Translations under genes and position numbers: made by a program
Part shown: in pieces, positions 5,785 through 9,957 of the stretch
Layout of the letters: each line of letters begins with the position of its first letter
How positions within the stretch are numbered: position 1 is the stretch's first letter
Origin: an uncultured Oscillospiraceae bacterium
Lineage (GTDB): Bacteria; Bacillota_A; Clostridia; Oscillospirales; Oscillospiraceae
Direction of reading: 5' to 3'
Length of the DNA stretch: 9,957 bases
Assembly: GCA_947631675.1 (NCBI GenBank)
Contig: CANRMG010000060.1
Location: forward strand, 1 to 9,957
Notes under the pieces: generated by a model
Told to the model about the DNA's origin: nothing
Databases searched by the model: none
Seen by the model: the letters and a program-made list of their open reading frames with translations, nothing else

Positions 5785-6893
5785 GGCCGGCGCCGCTGCT
5801 GATGACAACGCCGCCCCGGGTGGAGCGGCTGCATATCGGCAAAGACAGGCGCATCGTGTGCATCTCGGACATCCACGGGAACCTGGACTATCTGAAGGGG
5901 CTGCTGGCCAAGTGCGCCCTGACGGACCGGGACGTGCTCATGCTGGTGGGGGACCTGCTGGAAAAGGGGCCCGACTCCCTGGGCACGCTGCGGTACGTGA
6001 TGGAGCTTGCGAAGGAGCGGGAGGTCCATACGGTGTGCGGCAACTGTGACTTCTGGCAGAACTTCTGCGACCTGCCGGAGGACACAGAGCAGAACGCCTT
6101 TTATCTGCAGTATCTGGTGGGGCGCAACAAGGGCTGGGGCGACGGGCTCATCGCCCAGATGCTCCATGAGCAGGGGGTGGCCATCCGCCCGGACATGGAC
6201 CTGGCCGCCGCCAAGGCCGCCGTCCGGGACAACTACGGGCCGGAGCTGGGTTTTCTTCGGGCCCTGCCCCATGTCATCGAGACGGAGGACTATACCTTCG
6301 TCCACGGCGGCCTGGCGCCGGGAAAGAGCGCCTTTGCCCATATGAAGCTGGACGCCTACCGGACCGTGGCGAAGCCCCATGCAAAGTGGACCGTGGTGGG
6401 CCACTGGCCCCTGGTGCTGTACCACGAGGACGTGGTGGACGCCCGGCCTATCGTGGACGGGGATCTGCGCCTTGTGAGCATCGACGGCGGGTGCGTCCTG
6501 AAGGACGACGGACAGCTCAACGCCTTCTTCCTGCCGGATATGACATGGACGAGCTACGACGGCTTTCCCACCGCAAGGGTCAAAACGGCCCAGCGGGCCA
6601 ACAGGCGGCACTGGTACATCCGCCACGGGGACAACGCTGTGCAGATTTTGGACGAGACCAACGGCTTCTGCCGGGTGCGGCATATCCGCACGGGGTACGT
6701 GATGGAGAACGTGCCCGCAGACCACATCCTGACCCGGGAGGGGGACAGAGCCACCATCAACGACATCACCGACTACCGCCTGCCCCTGGAGGCGGGAGAC
6801 GAGATAAGCGTTGTCCGAAAAACGCCGCGAGGGATCATGTGCAAAAAGGACGGCGTCTCCGGCTGGTACTACGGGGAAATAGAGGAATCATAA
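5781..6893 (+). CDS. Metallophosphoesterase with C-terminal SH3-like repeats
   Basis: A 370-residue calcineurin-like phosphoesterase. Metal and active-site motifs are in order: SDIHGN (Asp30, His32), GDLLEKG (Asp58), GNCD (Asn88), VHGGL (His175) and GHWP (His208). This order, with GNCD for the commoner GNHD, resembles the diadenosine-tetraphosphatase/PPP-like branch. From about residue 275 the protein changes to two beta-rich segments (RHWYIRHGDNAVQILDE... and DYRLPLEAGDEISVVRK...GWYYGEIEE) that look like a pair of SH3-like domains, probably for binding or targeting. No signal peptide is present. I chose ATG 5781, which forms an ATGA overlap with the preceding stop; AAGGTG (5764-5769) is 11 bases upstream. 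GTG 5769 in frame is a weaker alternative. It probably acts with the upstream phosphatase-acetyltransferase; the substrate is unknown. Confidence 0.88.
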   Translation: MRPAPLLMTTPPRVERLHIGKDRRIVCISDIHGNLDYLKGLLAKCALTDRDVLMLVGDLLEKGPDSLGTLRYVMELAKEREVHTVCGNCDFWQNFCDLPEDTEQNAFYLQYLVGRNKGWGDGLIAQMLHEQGVAIRPDMDLAAAKAAVRDNYGPELGFLRALPHVIETEDYTFVHGGLAPGKSAFAHMKLDAYRTVAKPHAKWTVVGHWPLVLYHEDVVDARPIVDGDLRLVSIDGGCVLKDDGQLNAFFLPDMTWTSYDGFPTARVKTAQRANRRHWYIRHGDNAVQILDETNGFCRVRHIRTGYVMENVPADHILTREGDRATINDITDYRLPLEAGDEISVVRKTPRGIMCKKDGVSGWYYGEIEES

Positions 6894-6897
6894 AACA

Positions 6898-6931
6898 GCG
6901 CCCCGGGGAGTCCCCGGGGCGCGGATTTTTT
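6898..6931. terminator. Strong terminator after the phosphoesterase operon
   Basis: A perfect 11-bp G+C stem (gcgccccgggg 6898-6908 and ccccggggcgc 6912-6922, loop agt) is followed by gga and six Ts on the plus strand. On the minus strand the stem is followed by TGTTTTA, so it may also stop the convergent exported-protein gene. It is one of three related hairpins in this window. Confidence 0.9.
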
Positions 6932-6942
6932 GTTTCGGCCGG

Positions 6943-8214
6943 TCAGTTCTCCGGCGGCAGGGTGAGCATAGAGGCGAGGGTCGCTATATCTTTCTTCCCC
7001 ACGGAGGTCATGCAGATGGTCATCACATAGTCGCAGTCCGCCGCCTCATCCCGGTGGAGCAGGCACAGCCAGTCCTCATAGGCCCGCACCGTCCCCCCGG
7101 CCTCGTTCGCCATGTCGTACTCAAAGTGGATCGTCTCATAATCATGGTCCCGGATCGTTATCGTGCCCAGCGTGTATTGGCAGTTCGGCATCCCCATGGA
7201 CTCCATATAGTCGTCCCCGCCGAACAGCATCTCGTGCATGTAATCGCCCAGCGGCGAGCCGCCGCTGGTATACCCGCCCACGCCCTCATGGGCGAAGACG
7301 TCCAACTGGAGGATGTAGGAGCCGTCCTCCGACTGGGCCGACAGGATGGCCGTCCGGTCGCCCCCGTCTATGAGCTGCTTCATATATTCGGCCGCACTGA
7401 CGCCGTCTGCCTCTGTCCAGCCATAGTAGCTGGCCAGGCTCTCCGGGCCCGCGTAGAGCCATCCGGGTTCAAAGGCGGCGCTCATGGCAAAGTCCTCGTT
7501 GGTATAGGTGCGGCTGTCCAGGTCCAAGCCGCCCAGCAGATAGGCCGGTCCATCCGTGTCCGCCGGCTCAGCGGTCTCAGCGGTCTCGGTAGTCTCAGCG
7601 CCGGCCTCTGGGGCGGCGCCATTGATGTTGATGTGGTCGAAGATCGTAGCCACGATGGTGTCATCCATGGCGATGTTCTCGTCTGCCGTGATATACACGA
7701 TCTCCGTCGTCATGAGCAGCGGCCCCGCCTCCGCGGCGGCATAATAGTCCAGCTCCCAGTTCGGGCCGAACAGGCCCTCCTTTTCCACGACGATCTTGGA
7801 CCAGGTGACCTCCATGCCGTTGATAGTCTCCGTCACAGGCTCGGCGGCCTGAAAGCTCTCCCCCTCGGAGGCGTCCTTCTCCAAAAGCCTGACATTGGAG
7901 TCGACCGTGTCCTGAATAAAGGCCGCCGGATCGCTCTTGTTCACCAGCCGCAGATAGGCGCGGCCCCTCCCCATACTCTGGTCGTAACGCAGCCTGGCAT
8001 TCACGTTGCTCAGCTGTACGAAATCTGTAAAGAACGGGCACTCCTCCGGGAAGGAGATGGTGACGGTCTGCCCGCTGGCAGACAGGGTGATGGGGTCAGT
8101 GGTCTCCAGATCCTCCTCAAGATATTCTTCATAGAAATCCTCCGACGCCGCCGCGGCGGCGCCCAGGGACAGGACCATGGCCAGCGCCAGCAAAAGCGCG
8201 AATAGCTTTTTCAT
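6943..8214 (-). CDS. Exported two-module protein of unknown function
   Basis: A 423-residue acidic protein with a clear Sec signal peptide: MKK, hydrophobic core 4-17, and an AAAAA run with cleavage likely near residue 23. There is no lipobox cysteine and no C-terminal anchor, so it is probably released or wall-associated. Residues about 35-198 and 226-423 appear to be two beta-rich modules of similar size, separated by a low-complexity linker (199-224) built of ETA/ETT repeats. Each module ends with a helix plus a hydrophobic strand (ATIFDHININ, ATLASMLTL), a pattern seen in PsbP/Mog1-like folds; this is only an impression. Four cysteines lie in the last part of module 2. The start is ATG 8214, with GGGAGGA (complement of 8223-8229) eight bases upstream; an in-frame ATG at 8271 lies upstream of the likely transcription start. 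No function is recognised. Confidence 0.85.
   Translation of the reverse strand: MKKLFALLLALAMVLSLGAAAAASEDFYEEYLEEDLETTDPITLSASGQTVTISFPEECPFFTDFVQLSNVNARLRYDQSMGRGRAYLRLVNKSDPAAFIQDTVDSNVRLLEKDASEGESFQAAEPVTETINGMEVTWSKIVVEKEGLFGPNWELDYYAAAEAGPLLMTTEIVYITADENIAMDDTIVATIFDHININGAAPEAGAETTETAETAEPADTDGPAYLLGGLDLDSRTYTNEDFAMSAAFEPGWLYAGPESLASYYGWTEADGVSAAEYMKQLIDGGDRTAILSAQSEDGSYILQLDVFAHEGVGGYTSGGSPLGDYMHEMLFGGDDYMESMGMPNCQYTLGTITIRDHDYETIHFEYDMANEAGGTVRAYEDWLCLLHRDEAADCDYVMTICMTSVGKKDIATLASMLTLPPEN
7568..7603. repeat. Four tandem 9-bp units in the exported-protein linker
   Basis: The units tcagcggtc (twice, identical), tcggtagtc and tcagcgccg follow each other directly. They encode the Glu-Thr-rich linker of the exported protein; 9 bp keeps the frame, so copy-number change would only alter linker length. 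Confidence 0.7.
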
Positions 8215-8232
8215 GGATGCGTTCCTCCCTTT

Positions 8233-8254
8233 TTGTTGGAAATGAGGCCAACAA
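8233..8254 (-). promoter_or_regulatory. Leader hairpin in front of the exported-protein ribosome binding site
   Basis: A perfect 7-bp inverted repeat, ttgttgg (8233-8239) and ccaacaa (8248-8254), has an 8-base loop. It starts at about the predicted transcription start (near 8255) and ends just before AAAGGGAGG. It could be a 5' stabilising stem or an operator. Confidence 0.45.
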
Positions 8255-8261
8255 CAAATCG

Positions 8262-8291
8262 AATATAACACATTCCCTCCGGGAAAAGCAA
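8262..8291 (-). promoter_or_regulatory. Putative extended -10 promoter of the exported-protein gene
   Basis: On the minus strand it reads TTGCTT (8291-8286), 18 bp, TATATT (8267-8262), with TGT directly upstream of the -10 box. It begins two bases past the higBA terminator stem, so the exported-protein gene appears to have its own transcript. Confidence 0.5.
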
Positions 8292-8292
8292 G

Positions 8293-8321
8293 CCGCGTCC
8301 CGGGGACTCCCCGAGGCGCGG
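8293..8321 (-). terminator. Terminator after higA
   Basis: A 13-bp stem, ccgcgtcccgggg (8293-8305) with ccccgaggcgcgg (8309-8321), has loop act, one C-A mismatch and one G-T pair. The minus strand continues CTTGCTTTTCC, a modest T-tract; the plus strand has tttatttt. As only minus-strand genes lie on either side, it most likely ends the higBA transcript. It belongs to the repeated hairpin family. Confidence 0.65.
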
Positions 8322-8337
8322 TTTATTTTGGAATGAA

Positions 8338-8640
8338 TTATACGGACGCGGACTGGAACGGGCGGATGTCCCGTATCTCCTTTGCCATGCTGGCTTTCAG
8401 CTCCCGGAGGTCGATGTCGTTCTGCATATCCAGAAAATAGCGGTCTGAGACGCCAAAATACTTTGCCAGGCGCAGAGAGGTGTCTGCCGTGATCTTCCGC
8501 CGGTCGTGAAGAATGTCCTGTATCCGGGATGTGGGGACATGGATGGCCTGGGCCAGCTTATAGGCCGACACGCCCAGTGGCTCCATGAATTCTTCCCACA
8601 GTATCTCGCTCATCTTGGGGGTAGGTATCGTGTTAGGCAT
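8338..8640 (-). CDS. higA: HigA-type antitoxin, XRE-family DNA-binding protein
   Basis: A 100-residue protein with a helix-turn-helix at about residues 25-62 (SAYKLAQAIHVPTSRIQDIL). The family signature is KMSEILWEEFMEPLGVS at 9-25 and ITADTSLRLAKYFGVS at 50-65. HigA antitoxins neutralise the HigB mRNA interferase and repress their own promoter. The start is ATG 8640 with GGAGG (complement of 8647-8651) six bases upstream. It follows higB by 39 bases, the toxin-first order typical of higBA. The length is usual for the family and no truncation is seen. Confidence 0.92.
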   Translation of the reverse strand: MPNTIPTPKMSEILWEEFMEPLGVSAYKLAQAIHVPTSRIQDILHDRRKITADTSLRLAKYFGVSDRYFLDMQNDIDLRELKASMAKEIRDIRPFQSASV

Positions 8641-8679
8641 TGGTATCCTCCATTCTGGTCATAATATGCCTCTGCGCTG

Positions 8680-8961
8680 TCAGTGATAATCGACGATCTC
8701 AACATCGCAGAAATCATTGCCATCCACAGTGAAACATATGCGGTACTGGTCATTGACCCGGATGCTGTATTGTCCCGCTCTGTCGCCGGAAAGCCGTTCC
8801 AAGCGGTTCCCGGGCGGAACGCGCAGATCCTCCAAACATCCTGCATCGTCGATCATGATCAGCTTGCGAAGCGCCGTTCGCTGCATGGCCTGCGGGAGCT
8901 TGGAGGAAAAGACCTGATGGTAGACCTTTTCCGTCTCCCGGTCCGCAAAGCTCTTTATCAT
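8680..8961 (-). CDS. higB: HigB-type toxin, RelE/ParE superfamily mRNA interferase
   Basis: A 93-residue basic protein beginning MIKSFADRETEKVY, the usual HigB N-terminus. DLRVPPGNRLERLSGD (45-60), QYSIRVNDQYRICF (64-77) and the C-terminal VEIVDYH (87-93) are characteristic of the HigB/RelE fold, a ribosome-dependent endoribonuclease. His93 in the last motif matches the common catalytic ending. The ATG at 8961 has no Shine-Dalgarno: the bases before it are TATACTGTTGTC, with the -10 box ending seven bases upstream, so the transcript is probably leaderless. higA follows directly. The pair is complete and likely functional. Confidence 0.92.
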   Translation of the reverse strand: MIKSFADRETEKVYHQVFSSKLPQAMQRTALRKLIMIDDAGCLEDLRVPPGNRLERLSGDRAGQYSIRVNDQYRICFTVDGNDFCDVEIVDYH

Positions 8962-8967
8962 GACAAC

Positions 8968-9006
8968 AGTATACCCGGTTCACGTGTATATGTCAAGCGA
9001 GTATAT
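8968..9006 (-). promoter_or_regulatory. higBA promoter with probable HigA operator half-sites
   Basis: On the minus strand: consensus TTGACA (8996-8991), 17 bp, TATACT (8973-8968). Three GTATA(C/T) elements occur at 8969-8974, 8986-8991 and 9001-9006. TATAC (8970-8974) and GTATA (8986-8990) form an inverted repeat spanning the spacer. HigA-type antitoxins bind such repeats at their own promoter, so these are candidate operators. Confidence 0.75.
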
Positions 9007-9028
9007 TCGATGAAGAGTAGTCCCAACC

Positions 9029-9057
9029 TTGTAGTTCAGGGGGAACGGGGTTATAAT
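9029..9057 (+). promoter_or_regulatory. Putative promoter of the small gene at 9104
   Basis: TTGTAG (9029-9034), 17 bp, then perfect TATAAT (9052-9057). The start near 9064 gives a leader of about 40 bases ending in AGGAG before the ATG at 9104. It is divergent from the higBA promoter. Confidence 0.65.
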
Positions 9058-9103
9058 CATGGCAGACGGCGTACCAAATCGGGGTTACCGAGGAGAAACA
9101 TAT

Positions 9104-9298
9104 ATGACTGACTGGTTTACCGTTGAGAAAATTGACGCTCAGACATTTGTGATCAGCGAATCCGGTCATCATCAGTTAAGCATCCCTGTTTCCATGATAG
9201 ACGAAATTGAAACTGGGTTTGCGCAAATAGAGAAGAACGGCAAACTCAAACAAGGGAATGGATTATTTGAGTTTGAAGATTTCCAGATTCAAATCTGA
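9104..9298 (+). CDS. Small low-GC protein (64 aa), N-terminus resembling MBL-fold hydrolases
   Basis: The ATG at 9104 is preceded by cgAGGAGaaacatat, a good ribosome binding site. An in-frame ATG at 9059 touches the predicted promoter and is rejected. The product is a soluble 64-residue protein. Its first 22 residues (WFTVEKIDAQTFVISESGHH) look like the opening strands of clostridial metallo-beta-lactamase-fold hydrolases, but the HxHxDH metal motif is absent and the remainder (IPVSMIDEIETGFAQIEKNGKL...) does not follow that family. It may be a remnant fused to other sequence or an unrelated short protein. Counting by hand, the gene is about 40% G+C, well below its neighbours, and uses many AT-ending codons, which suggests recent acquisition together with higBA. 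Confidence 0.6.
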   Translation: MTDWFTVEKIDAQTFVISESGHHQLSIPVSMIDEIETGFAQIEKNGKLKQGNGLFEFEDFQIQI

Positions 9299-9331
9299 AC
9301 TGCAGATTCCTATTTAACGAAGAATAAACTG

Positions 9332-9357
9332 GCGCCCCGGGGGATACCCCGAGGCGC
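9332..9357. terminator. Shared terminator between the small gene and prfC
   Basis: An 11-bp stem, gcgccccgggg (9332-9342) with ccccgaggcgc (9347-9357), has loop gata and one C-A mismatch. The minus strand continues CAGTTTATTCTT (for prfC); the plus strand continues gtccgtttaatt. It is the third member of the hairpin family and shares ccccgaggcgcg exactly with the higA terminator. Confidence 0.7.
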
Positions 9358-9363
9358 GTCCGT

Positions 9364-9957
9364 TTAATTCTGCTTAAACTCCCTTAATACTAGGCCAGGG
9401 TTTTTCTCCTCGGCCCAGCGGATGGACCACTGGCCGCCGAAGACAAGAAGGTCGTTTCCCCGGAAGTCCTGGACCCAGCGGCTGTCGGTGCCGAGATTCA
9501 GGCGGCTCAGGTCCATGTCCTTGTTGTCCACCCAGCGGACGAACTGGTAGGGCAGGCCCCGGCGGCGCACCTCCACGCCGTACTCGGTCTTGAGGCGGTA
9601 CTCCAATACCTCCAGCTGCAACACGCCCACCACGCCCACGATGACCTCTTCCAGGCCGGCGCCGGGGGCATGGAATATCTGGATGGCGCCCTCCTGGGCG
9701 ATCTCCATCATGCCCTTTTCAAACTGCTTGCGCTTCATGGTGTCGATGCGCTCCACGGCGGCGAATATCTCCGGGGCGAAGGTGGGGATGCCCTCGAAGG
9801 TGACCTTTTGGCCCTTGTCGCACACCGTGTCGCCGATGGCGAAGATGCCGGGGTCGAAGATGCCGATGATGTCGCCGGCATAGGCCTCGTCGATGATCTG
9901 GCGGCTGTCCGCCATCATCTGCTGGGGCTGGGCCAGGCGCAGGGTCTTGCCCCCCTG
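9364..9957 (-). CDS. prfC: Peptide chain release factor 3 (C-terminal fragment)
   Basis: The frame is open from the right edge to the stop at 9364-9366, giving 197 residues; the N-terminal GTPase part lies beyond the window. RF3 is a translational GTPase that removes RF1/RF2 from the ribosome after termination. Matching segments are LRLAQPQQMMADSRQIIDEAYAGDIIG, FDPGIFAIGDT, FEGIPTFAPEIFA, VGVLQLEVLEYRLKTEYGVE and the C-terminal LVFGGQWSIRWAEEKNP. EF-G also has a related domain order, but the PQQ.MA and VGVLQ.EV..RL..EY stretches point to RF3. The stop lies seven bases from the terminator. Confidence 0.93.
   Translation of the reverse strand, partial: QGGKTLRLAQPQQMMADSRQIIDEAYAGDIIGIFDPGIFAIGDTVCDKGQKVTFEGIPTFAPEIFAAVERIDTMKRKQFEKGMMEIAQEGAIQIFHAPGAGLEEVIVGVVGVLQLEVLEYRLKTEYGVEVRRRGLPYQFVRWVDNKDMDLSRLNLGTDSRWVQDFRGNDLLVFGGQWSIRWAEEKNPGLVLREFKQN

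Noticed and set aside
4606..5808. Minus-strand open frame of 400 codons opposite the phosphatase-GNAT gene
   Set aside because: Composition rich in His, Pro, Gly and Val as expected from the complement of G+C-rich coding sequence; the plus-strand frame has two intact catalytic domains.
7054..8205. Plus-strand open frame of 383 codons opposite the exported-protein gene
   Set aside because: The minus-strand frame has a signal peptide, ribosome binding site and promoter; this one has none and is an antisense shadow.
8215..8271. Longer start (ATG 8271) for the exported protein
   Set aside because: It lies upstream of the predicted transcription start near 8255, and ATG 8214 yields a textbook MKK signal peptide with GGGAGGA eight bases upstream.
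9059..9103. Longer start (ATG 9059) for the small low-GC gene
   Set aside because: It is immediately behind the -10 box and would precede the transcription start; ATG 9104 has AGGAG.
1..9957. CRISPR array, tRNA, rRNA, transposase or integrase
   Set aside because: No regularly spaced repeats, no cloverleaf or conserved rRNA sequence and no recombinase motifs were seen on either strand.

Overview
The window reads as chromosome of a high-GC Firmicute, most likely a gut clostridium of the Oscillospiraceae/Flavonifractor-Lawsonibacter type. This is an inference from the protein families, AGGAGG-type ribosome binding sites, sigma-A-like promoters (TTG... N17 TATAAT-type) and strong G+C-rich intrinsic terminators. 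No rRNA, tRNA, CRISPR array, transposase or integrase gene was found. Most of the window is ordinary housekeeping; the accessory part is roughly 8.3-9.3 kb.

Layout. 1-156 (+) is the C-terminal UVR domain of UvrB, followed by a terminator shared with the convergent degV-family gene (1055-201, -). A 188-bp spacer holds the degV promoter, three consecutive small inverted repeats and the terminator of the next unit. That unit (-) is nfo (endonuclease IV, 2329-1499) followed by a 68-residue uncharacterised gene (1450-1244). Divergent from it is an HSL-type alpha/beta hydrolase (2488-3408, +, GTG start) that ends in a strong terminator. A CsaB-like polysaccharide pyruvyl transferase follows (4542-3484, -).

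Divergent from csaB is a two-gene operon. Its first gene encodes a histidine-phosphatase/GNAT-acetyltransferase fusion (4630-5784). Its second gene, coupled through an ATGA overlap, encodes a metallophosphoesterase with an SH3-like tail (5781-6893), and a terminator follows. The promoters of csaB and of this operon point at each other across about 70 bp. On the minus strand come an exported two-module protein of unknown function (8214-6943), a HigBA toxin-antitoxin operon (8961-8338), and at the right edge the C-terminal part of release factor 3, prfC (from 9957 to 9364). A short low-GC plus-strand gene (9104-9298) sits between higBA and prfC.

How the genes relate. uvrB and nfo are both DNA-repair genes. 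DegV/FakB binds fatty acids for phospholipid synthesis, and CsaB modifies wall polysaccharide. The phosphatase-acetyltransferase/metallophosphoesterase pair is clearly co-expressed, but its substrate is unknown. HigBA plus the small low-GC gene are bracketed by near-identical terminator hairpins and look like an accessory insertion between core genes.

The points most worth a second look are the apparently leaderless higB toxin transcript, the direct repeats flanking the TA island, the opposing promoters at 4555-4628, the fusion-protein operon, and the run of small inverted repeats at 1104-1175. No clear-cut new defence or mobile system is visible.
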